Both the position numbers and the translations under genes were made by a program. The notes under the pieces are model-generated. The model made no database searches and had not been told where the DNA came from. It saw only the letters and a program-made list of their open reading frames with translations. Of a stretch of DNA of 64,000 bases, positions 19,298 through 27,482 are shown piece after piece; the first letter of the stretch is position 1, and every line of letters starts with the position of its first letter. Source of the DNA: Nitrospirota bacterium (GTDB taxonomy: Bacteria > Nitrospirota > Nitrospiria > Nitrospirales > Nitrospiraceae); the NCBI GenBank assembly GCA_030684575.1, contig JAUXVD010000019.1, positions 62,001-126,000 on the forward strand, given 5' to 3'.

Positions 19298-19305
19298 AGC
19301 GCGGA

Positions 19306-19458
19306 CTAATGTCGTGCGGTAATAGGCAGAGGTTCCTGGCCCGCTGATTTCCGACGGCCACAGTTCAAACATGCATACACTGTGATCGCAAGTCCTGCGT
19401 TCAGATCCACTGCCCGTTCCGGTAACATCGCCCCGCGGCATTTATCGCAAGTCGTCAT
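19306..19458 (-). CDS. 50-residue zinc-ribbon protein
   Basis: Reading the minus strand from an ATG at 19458 gives MTTCDKCRGAMLPERAVDL, then a linker, then VYACLNCGRRKSAG, ending at a TAG at 19306. The paired CxxC motifs (Cys4/Cys7 and Cys30/Cys33) form a compact zinc ribbon. The spacing and the RxxG/CGRR flanks look deliberate, which supports a real gene despite the short length. It probably forms an operon with the 63-residue gene just downstream. Confidence 0.6.
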   Translation of the reverse strand: MTTCDKCRGAMLPERAVDLNAGLAITVYACLNCGRRKSAGQEPLPITARH

Positions 19459-19617
19459 GTTATTACTCTAGCATTCTATGAAATGGAAGCATATCCATCT
19501 GAAGTACTGGGTCTTCTGGGGAAATAGGCCCTTTTGCGCTGGTCTGGCTGGGCCGTTTGAGCAAATGATTGGAGTGGGAATCTGTTGGCTTTTCAACTAG
19601 AACCGTATAGGGAGTCC

Positions 19618-19668
19618 TTGACAGGGGTAATGCTGTCCCATAGGATTGTGGTCTCACGAAGAGACCAC
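19618..19668 (+). promoter_or_regulatory. Promoter with overlapping perfect palindrome
   Basis: A consensus -35 box TTGACA lies at 19618-19623. A 17-base spacer separates it from TAGGAT at 19641-19646. The predicted transcription start near 19653 falls inside the inverted repeat GTGGTCTC (19648-19655), ACGAA, GAGACCAC (19661-19668). The layout is that of a repressor operator at +1. It could equally form a 5' hairpin four bases from the ATG at 19673, where no Shine-Dalgarno sequence is seen. Confidence 0.6.
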
Positions 19669-19672
19669 CACT

Positions 19673-19924
19673 ATGTATAGAATTATCATCATTCTCGGAC
19701 TCCTCACCGTATTATATTTTCTTCTCCGCCGGGCTCTCCGAGAGTTCAAGGGACAGGGCCAGCCAGAGCAGCTTCCTCCCGGCAAGAATCACATGGTGCA
19801 GGATCCTGTGTGCCGGGTGTTTGTTCCAAGGGGAGAGGCGATCACGGAAGATATTGGAGGCCAGACCTATTACTTTTGTAGTCGCACCTGTGCGCACAAG
19901 TTTCAGGAACAGCTCGCCGGTTAA
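19673..19924 (+). CDS. Small membrane protein with YHS-type metal-binding domain
   Basis: The N-terminus MYRIIIILGLLTVLYFLLRR is a single transmembrane anchor with a basic cytoplasmic flank. The C-terminal half reads VQDPVCRVFVPRGEA, then GGQTYYFCSRTCAHKF, which is the DPVC...YFCSxxC pattern of YHS/TRASH-like metal-binding domains. Such proteins often respond to heavy metals, but the metal is not known here. The start is preceded by a perfect inverted repeat and a consensus promoter. Its stop overlaps the convergent lipoprotein gene by four bases. Confidence 0.8.
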   Translation: MYRIIIILGLLTVLYFLLRRALREFKGQGQPEQLPPGKNHMVQDPVCRVFVPRGEAITEDIGGQTYYFCSRTCAHKFQEQLAG

Positions 19925-20232
19925 CAGCCTGAATAGTCGTAGTCGGCGAGTTTTTCTTCCTTGTCGAACTTCAGCGTGATTTGGCATTGGTTGGGCGTGA
20001 AATTAAAAAGGGGGAGGCCCGACTTTCCGCCAGCGATGCGATAGTAGGTCCATGCTTCTCCCCCAAAAAACCTAGGGGCCTTGCCGCTGGGCGTTCCCCA
20101 GTTCTTTTCAAACCAGGCCTTGTCTTTTCCTTGAAGCTCAGCCGGTTTGAGAGACTGTTCCAGATAGGGATTGCTCCCGCCGCAGGCGGTCAGAAGCAGG
20201 CACATCGCGAGTAGCCAGGCAGATCGTCTCAT
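19921..20232 (-). CDS. Small lipoprotein
   Basis: The 103-residue product MRRSAWLLAMCLLL...TACGG has a lipoprotein signal peptide with lipobox LTAC. The mature part contains KAWFEKNWGTPSGKA and ends FDKEEKLADYDYSGC, a pattern seen in small SmpA/OmlA-like lipoproteins where a polymer-like sheet is predicted. The start at 20232 is supported by GAGGAG on the minus strand; the open frame extends upstream but without signal-peptide character. Assignment to a specific family is uncertain. Confidence 0.72.
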   Translation of the reverse strand: MRRSAWLLAMCLLLTACGGSNPYLEQSLKPAELQGKDKAWFEKNWGTPSGKAPRFFGGEAWTYYRIAGGKSGLPLFNFTPNQCQITLKFDKEEKLADYDYSGC

Positions 20233-20381
20233 AGGAGGTCTCCTCGTCGTATACTGTGGCCAACGTATTAGGTGGCAAGCGGTTGACGATCGAATCTTAA
20301 CTGTCAGGTAGAAACCTGTCAAACGAGGCGATAGGGCGGGGGCGAGCCATCGTTCGAGTTCTGCATGAAATAACCGATAAC

Positions 20382-20406
20382 GATGTGAGAAAATGGTTCT
20401 CACATC
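20382..20406 (+). promoter_or_regulatory. Perfect inverted repeat before the transaldolase gene
   Basis: The arms GATGTGAGAA (20382-20391) and TTCTCACATC (20397-20406) are exact reverse complements around a 5-base centre. They end 21 bases before the ATG at 20428, just upstream of its AAAGGA ribosome binding site. No T tract follows, so it is not an intrinsic terminator. An operator or a 5' UTR hairpin is plausible. Confidence 0.55.
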
Positions 20407-20427
20407 CCGATACGAAAGGACGAACCC

Positions 20428-21075
20428 ATGAAATTTTTTCTTGATACCGCCAACGTCAAAGAAATCCAGGAGGCGGCCAGCCTGGGACTGCTCGACGGAG
20501 TGACCACGAACCCCTCGCTCGTGGCCAAGGAGGGCCGCAGCTTCAAGGAAATGCTGATCGAGATCTGCAATATCGTGGATGGGCCGATCAGCGCAGAGGT
20601 CGTCAGCCTTGAAGCCGATGCCATGGTGAAGGAAGGGAAAGAACTCGCAAAGATCCATAAGAATATCGTGGTGAAGGTGCCGTTGATTGCGGAGGGGCTG
20701 AAGGCCACCAAACGATTGGCCGCCGAGGGGATCAAGGTGAATGTCACATTGTGTTTCTCACCAACCCAAGCGCTTCTCGCTGCAAAAGCCGGTGCCTGGT
20801 GCGTGTCTCCCTTCATCGGTCGGCTTGACGACATCAGTTCAAACGGGATGGAGCTGATCCGTCAGATCCTGACCATCTATCGCAATTACGATTATAAGAC
20901 CCAGGTGCTGGTGGCCAGTGTGCGCCATCCTCAGCATGTGGTTGAGGCGGCGCTGGTCGGTGGGCATATCTGCACGATGCCCTTTTCGATCTTTCAGCAG
21001 ATGGTGAAGCATCCCTTGACCGATATCGGGCTCAAGAAGTTCTTGGCGGACTGGGAAGCCCAAGCGAAGAAGTAA
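20428..21075 (+). CDS. Transaldolase / fructose-6-phosphate aldolase-like
   Basis: The 215-residue product is a short-type transaldolase. [10 protein letters not shown] at the start, [11 protein letters not shown], and NIVVKVPL with Lys83 as the Schiff-base lysine are seen, followed by [11 protein letters not shown] and [12 protein letters not shown]. The family includes TalC transaldolases and FSA aldolases, and the sequence alone does not decide between them. It probably serves the non-oxidative pentose phosphate pathway. AAAGGA precedes the ATG. A perfect inverted repeat lies upstream and a family 1 repeat begins six bases after the stop. Confidence 0.9.
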   Translation: MKFFLDTANVKEIQEAASLGLLDGVTTNPSLVAKEGRSFKEMLIEICNIVDGPISAEVVSLEADAMVKEGKELAKIHKNIVVKVPLIAEGLKATKRLAAEGIKVNVTLCFSPTQALLAAKAGAWCVSPFIGRLDDISSNGMELIRQILTIYRNYDYKTQVLVASVRHPQHVVEAALVGGHICTMPFSIFQQMVKHPLTDIGLKKFLADWEAQAKK

Positions 21076-21081
21076 CATCCA

Positions 21082-21208
21082 GCAGGATGCTGAAAAAGTC
21101 CGCCAGCATCGTGCTTGCCTCGAACGCATCCTCAACGTAGCCGGGGGCTACGTCTCCGGTGTTTTCGTCGGCTGCGGCCTTGCTGGACGGCCATTGTGAG
21201 CATCCAGC
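21082..21208 (+). repeat. Family 1 intergenic repeat, sense copy
   Basis: The copy starts GCAGGATGCTGAAAAAG and ends in a complementary GAGCATCC. The central hairpin is ACGTAGCC/GGGCTACGT. It begins six bases after the transaldolase stop. Confidence 0.85.
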
Positions 21209-21220
21209 GGAGCACACTGC

Positions 21221-21931
21221 TTAGGACTTGTCGGTTTGTGCGCCTGTTGATTCCGTGAGTCTCTGACGGGCCGTTGAGAAGATGTGGTGAAACATCGGTC
21301 TGGTCAGGAGGCCGGTAAAGGTGTTCTGCTGGCTTGGATGGTATGAGCCGATCAGCGTCACGCCCCATGGGAGGACCTGGACGATGCCATGGGAAAATTT
21401 CGGGAGTGGCGAGGGCAACGTCATCCCCTCCTCGCGGCAGGCTCTCAAGTAGTGATCGAACGCAATCTTGCCCAATGCGACCACCACTCGGATCTTTCCT
21501 AACAATCGGAGTTCTTCCCTCAAATAGGGGCGGCAAGCCGTGAACTCTTGTGGCGTCGGCTTATTGTCAGGCGGCGCGCAACGGACGGTGGCGCCAATAT
21601 AACAATCCGAGAGCGTGAGCCCATCGTCCCGGTGATGAGAGCCGGGCTGGTTCGCAAACCCGAATCGGTGCAAGGCATCGTAGAGCCAGTCACCGCTGCG
21701 ATCGCCGGTGAAGACCCGTCCGGTTCGGTTACCGCCATGCGCTGCCGGGGCGAGCCCAAGTATATAGAGGCGGGCCTGCGCATCTCCGAATCCAGGAACC
21801 GGACGTCCCCAATAGGTCCAGTCCTCAAACTGCTTTCGTTTTTCTGATGCAACGGCTTCCCGATAGGTGACGAGCCGTGGACAGGCGGTACAGTGGATGA
21901 TGCGATCGTTGAGGAGAGTCAGTGCACGCAT
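21221..21931 (-). CDS. Family 5 uracil-DNA glycosylase (UDGb)
   Basis: The active-site segment GLAPAAHGGNRTGR with VFTGD is that of type 5 (UDGb) glycosylases, which remove uracil and other deaminated bases. The second motif HPSQQNTFTG is also present. Cysteines in CTACP near the start, plus two in the middle (CAPP, CRPYL), are the expected iron-sulfur ligands. MRALTLLNDRI at 21931 is chosen because it leads straight into the domain. The gene is convergent with the transaldolase across a family 1 repeat. Confidence 0.9.
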   Translation of the reverse strand: MRALTLLNDRIIHCTACPRLVTYREAVASEKRKQFEDWTYWGRPVPGFGDAQARLYILGLAPAAHGGNRTGRVFTGDRSGDWLYDALHRFGFANQPGSHHRDDGLTLSDCYIGATVRCAPPDNKPTPQEFTACRPYLREELRLLGKIRVVVALGKIAFDHYLRACREEGMTLPSPLPKFSHGIVQVLPWGVTLIGSYHPSQQNTFTGLLTRPMFHHIFSTARQRLTESTGAQTDKS

Positions 21932-22049
21932 AGGTCGAGAGAGTCTAACACGAATCCGAAAGTCGATGATGCTTGCCGGTCCCAACCCGTGCTGTTAGCA
22001 TACGCACTCGACTCAGGATCGTTCACCGTATCGAGGAGGCAGGATTGGC

Positions 22050-23120
22050 ATGAGGACGTGGCTTCAACGGGCATTGGTGTTCAGCGGATTGTGGATCGCC
22101 GTCACGCTTCCGATTCCGACAGGAGCGCAACCGCAACCGGAACATCCTGAAGTCAAAGACAGTACATCTCGATCTGGAGCGAAGGGGGAGCCAGAGCGTG
22201 ACCCCGTGCTGCTCGATCTCCTCGAAAACTCAAATGAACCGGAGGGTCGCCTGGTCATCCTGCCGGAGATCAAGCGCGAAGGTGCGGAGCGTTATTTCCT
22301 CAGTTCATTCAAGTTGCCTGAGAAGCTGACCTTCGCAGGCATGCCGGTCCCGCTCGATAACTGGCAGGTGCGTGAACGCATCGAATATGAGTTCTATCAG
22401 TTCTTGGAAGATCAGGGCGAAAGCATCATCCTGGCCAAACGTACTGGACGCTGTTTCCCCCCAGCCGAAAAGCAGTTGGCGGATGCCGGCCTGCCGGACG
22501 ATCTCAAGTATATGTTGCTCGTCGAGAGCAAGTGTGTGGCCGCGGCCTACTCGAAGGCAAAAGCGTCAGGGCCCTGGCAGTTCATTCCCTCCACCGGGCT
22601 GCGGTACGCGCTCAAGAGCGATGCCGTTCGCGACGATCGCCGCAATTTAGAAATGTCGACGGAAGCGGCGGTGAAGTATTTGCGCTATCTGAAAGACTTC
22701 AAGCAGAACGATTGGTTCATGGCCATGGCCTCCTACAATGCCGGTGAAGAACGGGTTCGCCGGCTCTTGAAGGAACAGAATATTACCGATTATTGGAAGA
22801 TGCATGGGCCGCGGGAAACGATGCGGTACGTTCCCCGAATCATCGCCGCCAAAGAAATTTACTCGCAGCCGGAGAAGTATCTGGGTTTGAGCAAAAAAGA
22901 TCTCTACATGCCGATGGAAACCGAAACGGTGACCATCAACGTGAAGGATGCTCAGCGAGCCCTCACCTCGATTGCCGAGGAGTACGGAACCTACTTCTTG
23001 GAACTCAAGATGCTGAACCCAGAATTCAAAAAGGATGTGTTGCCAAAGGGCACGTATCAGATGAAGGTCCCGCGGCAGACTTGTCCGACTCGTTGTTTCA
23101 AGCAGGACAAAAATCCCTAA
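22050..23120 (+). CDS. Membrane-bound lytic murein transglycosylase, MltD-like
   Basis: A signal peptide (MRTWLQRALVFSGLWIAV...GAQ) is followed by a disordered region and then an SLT domain with the catalytic Glu in LLVESKC, the motif KASGPWQFIPSTGLRY and MASYNAGEERV. The C-terminal region (about residues 290-345) contains a LysM-like fold without the clear motif. The enzyme cleaves peptidoglycan in the periplasm, and the lack of a lipobox suggests a soluble or loosely held form. A GAGGAGG lies about 14 bases upstream. A long family 1 repeat begins directly after the stop. Confidence 0.85.
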   Translation: MRTWLQRALVFSGLWIAVTLPIPTGAQPQPEHPEVKDSTSRSGAKGEPERDPVLLDLLENSNEPEGRLVILPEIKREGAERYFLSSFKLPEKLTFAGMPVPLDNWQVRERIEYEFYQFLEDQGESIILAKRTGRCFPPAEKQLADAGLPDDLKYMLLVESKCVAAAYSKAKASGPWQFIPSTGLRYALKSDAVRDDRRNLEMSTEAAVKYLRYLKDFKQNDWFMAMASYNAGEERVRRLLKEQNITDYWKMHGPRETMRYVPRIIAAKEIYSQPEKYLGLSKKDLYMPMETETVTINVKDAQRALTSIAEEYGTYFLELKMLNPEFKKDVLPKGTYQMKVPRQTCPTRCFKQDKNP

Positions 23121-23123
23121 CGC

Positions 23124-23315
23124 GCAGGATGCTGAAAAAGTTCGCCAGCTTCGTTCTCGCATCGTTCAGAGCCTCAACGGGGACCCGGCCGCCTCACCAC
23201 TCAGCGGCGCGCACAAACGTGGTGCTTCTTATTCGTCGCACCGTGCGCCCCAGAGGGTACGCTTCGGCTCTTCACTCGCTGCGGCCTTGCTGGACGAACA
23301 TTTTGAGCATCCTGC
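23124..23315 (+). repeat. Family 1 repeat, long variant
   Basis: Same ends as the other copies but about 65 bases longer, with an insert between the CTCAACG motif and the right half of the central hairpin. The insert begins GGGACCCGGCCGCC, which is also seen (reversed) at 35729. It starts within four bases of a stop codon. Confidence 0.8.
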
Positions 23316-23358
23316 GGACGAACATAATGTTGTGCTCTTCTAGCTTGTCGCCAGCGTG

Positions 23359-24690
23359 ATGCAGATTCCTTCCTCTCCTATCCGGCCATTACTCAAGAAA
23401 CTCATCGTCCGAGGACTGAAGGCAGTCGATGCCCGTATGGCGGTCGACCGTGCGATCACCATGAAGGGCGATCAGCTGATCGTCGGCCGACGCCGGTACG
23501 ACCTGAACCGCTATGAGCGGGTCGTCGTGGTCGGAGCCGGGAAAGCCGCGGCTCCTATGGCTCGTGCGCTGGAACAGCGACTGGGCCGTTGGCTGGACAA
23601 AGGGTTTGTTGTAGTGAAGCATGGCCATGTTAGTCCAACGAAACGGATCGAGATCGCCGAAGCTGGCCACCCGGTACCAGATCGATCTGGTCTGTGGGCG
23701 TCCGCCAAGCTCTGTGCCATGGTGGGAGGACTGAGCAGGCACGATCTCTTGATCGTACTCCTATCTGGTGGTGCCTCCAGTTTATTGCCGGCGCCGGTTG
23801 CAGGAATTACGTTAGCCGACAAGCAACGGACCACGGAGAGCCTGTTGCGATGTGGCGCGACCATCCAAGAGATGAATACCGTTCGGAAGCATCTCTCGCG
23901 CATCAAGGGTGGACGGCTTGCCGCGTTGACGCAGGCTACCGTGGTGACGCTGATCCTGTCCGATGTGCTGGGGGACGATCTCAGTTCCATTGCGTCGGGG
24001 CCGACAGTTCCAGACCAGACGACCTATCAAGATGCTGTCGCAATTTTGAAGCGTTATCGGATCTGGATGGCGACTCCTCAACGAGTGCGCCAGCATCTCA
24101 CGCGGGGATGTCAGGGACTCGAAATCGAAACTCCGAAGCCAGGCTCCTCCCTCTTTCGTCGAGTCCAGCATCATCTCGTCGGGAATAACGCAGCGGCCAT
24201 TGCAGCGGTCGCTCGCGCAGCCAGGCAGGCAGGTCTGCGAACCCTCGTGCCGACAGCAGCCGTCACTGGCGAGGCCAGTGAGGCGGGGAGACAGTTTGGC
24301 GCTATGGGGAGAAACATGTTGTGCGAGGGAAAACCACTTCAGCGGCCTTGCTGTGTCGTGGCCGGTGGTGAAACGACCGTGACCCTGACGGGAAATGGAA
24401 CAGGCGGCCGAGCACAGGAATTCGCCGCTGCCGCAGCGCTGGAGATTGCCGGTCTGGCCAAGGTATGGGTGGTCGCGATTGGCACAGATGGGACAGACGG
24501 TCCGACCGATGCAGCTGGAGCAGTTGTCGACGGTGATACCCTGGCGCTTGCGCAAGGTCTCTCGGTGGATCTCCCCCGTGCGTTGAAACGCCACAACACC
24601 TATCCTGCGTTGAAGAAGCTCAAGCAGCTCATCGTCACCGGTCCCACCGGCACGAATGTGAATGACCTTTACCTCCTCCTCCTCCTGTAG
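23359..24690 (+). CDS. Glycerate 2-kinase, MOFRL/GckA family
   Basis: The 443-residue protein shows the class II glycerate kinase pattern: VVVVGAGKAAAPMA near residue 55, LIVLLSGGASSLLPAP around 135, the NTVRKHLSRIKGG segment, and VVAGGETTVTLTGNGTGGR with GTDGTDGPTDAAGA near the C-terminus. These enzymes phosphorylate glycerate, usually to 2-phosphoglycerate, feeding lower glycolysis. The ATG at 23359 is preferred to a GTG one codon earlier. It is 15 bases before a PEP-synthase-like gene, suggesting a common operon. Confidence 0.9.
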   Translation: MQIPSSPIRPLLKKLIVRGLKAVDARMAVDRAITMKGDQLIVGRRRYDLNRYERVVVVGAGKAAAPMARALEQRLGRWLDKGFVVVKHGHVSPTKRIEIAEAGHPVPDRSGLWASAKLCAMVGGLSRHDLLIVLLSGGASSLLPAPVAGITLADKQRTTESLLRCGATIQEMNTVRKHLSRIKGGRLAALTQATVVTLILSDVLGDDLSSIASGPTVPDQTTYQDAVAILKRYRIWMATPQRVRQHLTRGCQGLEIETPKPGSSLFRRVQHHLVGNNAAAIAAVARAARQAGLRTLVPTAAVTGEASEAGRQFGAMGRNMLCEGKPLQRPCCVVAGGETTVTLTGNGTGGRAQEFAAAAALEIAGLAKVWVVAIGTDGTDGPTDAAGAVVDGDTLALAQGLSVDLPRALKRHNTYPALKKLKQLIVTGPTGTNVNDLYLLLLL

Positions 24691-24705
24691 GTAGTATCCG
24701 CTCCA

Positions 24706-27348
24706 ATGGATCGCCCGCGTTTCCTTCCCTTGGCCGCCTGCATTGAACCCGCTCTTGTCGGGGGGAAAGCTGTAGGCCTGGCTCGACTCATCGCCGGAGG
24801 ATTTGCGGTTCCCTCTGGATTCTGTGTGACGACGGAGGCCTATGCTCATGCGCTTCGCGTGACGGGCTTTTCTCCAGCCATACAGTGGCAGGCCGCCCTG
24901 CATGCCTCCGGGGCCGAACGACAACGAATCCTGTCCCATTGTCACACCATCATTCAGGACTTCGACATCGGTGACCTGACGGCTCAGATCGCCGAACAGC
25001 TGCGAGGTCTTCATCTCACGTCGTCGGGGTTGTGGGCCGTCAGGTCGTCGGCAACGAACGAGGACGGCGTGCATGCTAGTTTTGCTGGAGTCTACCGCAC
25101 GCGCCTTGGTATCCCACCGGGGGAGATCGGCTCTGCGGTGAAGGAGCTGTGGCTTTCGATCTGGGATGCGCGGGTGTTGAATTATCATGAGCGGTCTGGA
25201 TTGAGTGGCGCACCTCCTGCGATGGCCGTCGTGGTTCAACCGATGCTCGACGCCTGTGCCGCCGGCGTCGCCTACTCCATCCATCCTCTCACAGGACGAG
25301 CGACTCAGGTGGCGATCAATGCGGTTGCGGGGCTTGCGGCAGCGCTTGTGGATGGACGTGCCACACCGGACCAGTATGTGGTCGAGATGGCAGATACAGG
25401 TCAACCCTTGCAGATTCATGAAAGAACGATCACTCGACAGAGTCAGGCCTTGCGGGTGACCGAACAAGGCCTTCTCGACGTGCCGCTGTCGAAGGCTGAT
25501 GCAGACAGCGGCACATTGTCGGACGACCAAATATTCGAATTGGCCAGCAGGGCCAAACAGATTGAACAATCATTCGGCTATCCGGTGGATCTCGAATGGC
25601 TTTTCGATGATCAGGGGCTTTGGCTACTCCAAGCACGTCCCATCTCGGGGCCGATCCGCCCCTCGCAGCTGACCAACGATGACTGCGAATGGTCCCGCGC
25701 CAACTTTAAGGAAACCCTGCCGGAGCTGCCGAGCCCGCTCGGCCTGTCGTTTCTCGAACTCTTCATGGAACGGTACATCATTGCCCACTACCGGCGTCTG
25801 GGCTGCCTGATACCCGAAGGGATTTCATCGGTCCGCACGTTCCAGGGACGGCCCTACATCAATATGACGCTGTTCCATTCCTTCGTGGTGCAACTGCGAG
25901 GAGATCCCTCCTTGTTGGCGGAGCAGATGGGAGGCGAAAGCCTTGCGAGGGTGCCGGAGGCTTGTCCGCTGGGGTGGCCGGCGTTTGTCCGTGCCGGCCT
26001 GGTGATGATGGGGGAGATGCGAAAGGCTGAGCGCTATGGGCCAGCCTGGTTCGCCGATATGAAAGCGATGGCAGCAGAGCACCATACCGATCGGCTTCGT
26101 TCCCTCTCAGGCGAAGAGATCGCCCGGCGCCTCGATGCTATTGGGCAATGGCTGGATGAACATGAACTGACGTTCGGCATTGCGGGAGGAGTGTCGCAAT
26201 GTCTGCAGGCGTTAGGCGTCGTGCTGCCTCGCTGGCTGGGCAAAGACTGGAGAGCCTTGCTGAACGGGGCATTGCAGGGTCAGTCGGCGGTGATTAGCGC
26301 GCAACAGATTGTTCGTTTGGCGGAAATGGCGGAGACCATTCGGCGCGATTCTGCAATGCGATCCTTGTTCACCGCAGAGGAATGGGACCCGGTTGACGTT
26401 CATCGTCGGCTTCAGGGGACCGACGTGCTTCGTGCCTTCGACCGGTATCTCGAAGATTATGGGCATCGAGGAGTCGGCGAGTCGGACGTTATGTCGCCGC
26501 GGTTTGCAGACCGGCCTGAATTGTTGCTGGCGATATTGCGCACACAATTACTGGCTCAAACCGCGGTGACCCCGTCCGACATTCTTCAGCGACAAGCAGA
26601 GGTGCGAATACGAGCGCTGGGTGAGATTCGTGCCAGGTCCGGGTGGCGTCTCCATCGGTGGGCGATCTTTTCCTGGTGGTATCGTCGGCTCTGCCGGTTC
26701 TTTGCCCTGCGCGAGGCGAACCGGCACCATCTGATGTATTACTCGGCTGCGGTACGGAGTCTCTTGCTGCGGCTTGGCGAATGTGTAGTTGAGCAGGGGC
26801 TGCTCTCGTCACGTGAAGACCTGTTCTATCTTACCGTCGACGATCGAGCAGACCTGTTAGCCGGCGGTTCGCGCGATTGGCAAGGGCTGATTGAAACTCG
26901 ACGGGCGGAGCGCGAACGATTCACGAACGCGAGCGTGCCGGACACGATCAGGGATTGGCGCGCAGCGCTCAGCGGCTCGGATAGGGTTTTGGCCGTGGCA
27001 TCGAAGGGGGCCCTTCATGGTACTCCCATCAGTGGAGGAGCGGTTGTGGGACCGGTTCGCCTTGTCCGATCGATGGAGGACTGGAGCCGAGTCGGGCGAG
27101 GTGATATTCTTGTGGTGTCGGTGATCGATCCAGGCCTGGCACCCTTGTTCGGCATCGCAGCTGGGCTGATTGCCGAAATGGGCGGGACCTTATCGCATGG
27201 GGCCATCATTGCCCGGGAATACGGATTGCCGGCGGTTGCGAATGTGCCGGGCCTTCTCGCCAGATTGAAAGACGGCGATGTTGTTAGTCTGGATGCGGAG
27301 CGGGGTGAAGTTGTTATTCAGGAGCGAGGGCATAAGGCGACGCCGTAG
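24706..27348 (+). CDS. Rifampin-phosphotransferase-like / PEP synthase-related protein
   Basis: The 880-residue protein has the three-part layout of rifampin phosphotransferases. An N-terminal PEP synthase-type ATP-binding domain (about 1-320, with GGKAVGLARLI, AVRSSATNEDG and LEWLFDDQGLWLLQARP) is followed by a large middle domain and a C-terminal phosphohistidine domain with GGTLSHGAIIAREYGLPAV, where the catalytic His is near residue 831. Length and the SHGA form match RPH better than true PEP synthase, which has TCHA. It may act on an unknown small molecule or as a PEP-forming enzyme. It lies 15 bases from a glycerate kinase. Confidence 0.8.
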   Translation: MDRPRFLPLAACIEPALVGGKAVGLARLIAGGFAVPSGFCVTTEAYAHALRVTGFSPAIQWQAALHASGAERQRILSHCHTIIQDFDIGDLTAQIAEQLRGLHLTSSGLWAVRSSATNEDGVHASFAGVYRTRLGIPPGEIGSAVKELWLSIWDARVLNYHERSGLSGAPPAMAVVVQPMLDACAAGVAYSIHPLTGRATQVAINAVAGLAAALVDGRATPDQYVVEMADTGQPLQIHERTITRQSQALRVTEQGLLDVPLSKADADSGTLSDDQIFELASRAKQIEQSFGYPVDLEWLFDDQGLWLLQARPISGPIRPSQLTNDDCEWSRANFKETLPELPSPLGLSFLELFMERYIIAHYRRLGCLIPEGISSVRTFQGRPYINMTLFHSFVVQLRGDPSLLAEQMGGESLARVPEACPLGWPAFVRAGLVMMGEMRKAERYGPAWFADMKAMAAEHHTDRLRSLSGEEIARRLDAIGQWLDEHELTFGIAGGVSQCLQALGVVLPRWLGKDWRALLNGALQGQSAVISAQQIVRLAEMAETIRRDSAMRSLFTAEEWDPVDVHRRLQGTDVLRAFDRYLEDYGHRGVGESDVMSPRFADRPELLLAILRTQLLAQTAVTPSDILQRQAEVRIRALGEIRARSGWRLHRWAIFSWWYRRLCRFFALREANRHHLMYYSAAVRSLLLRLGECVVEQGLLSSREDLFYLTVDDRADLLAGGSRDWQGLIETRRAERERFTNASVPDTIRDWRAALSGSDRVLAVASKGALHGTPISGGAVVGPVRLVRSMEDWSRVGRGDILVVSVIDPGLAPLFGIAAGLIAEMGGTLSHGAIIAREYGLPAVANVPGLLARLKDGDVVSLDAERGEVVIQERGHKATP

Positions 27349-27482
27349 GGCCGAACATCCCTGGTAGTGCGACCTTGACACGTTGAGCAGTGTTTACGTA
27401 CCCTTCAGAAAATTCATCCTCTCAGCAACATTCAACAGCTTGGTTCAATATGGGTCGGCGGCAATGATATTGATGGTCACCC

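Noticed and set aside
20233-20658. Extension of the small lipoprotein frame to 20658
   Set aside because: It would cover the transaldolase on the other strand and lacks signal-peptide character; the lipoprotein start at 20232 is clear.
23812-25569. A 585-codon open frame on the minus strand
   Set aside because: It lies wholly opposite the glycerate kinase and the RPH-like gene, with no domain pattern.
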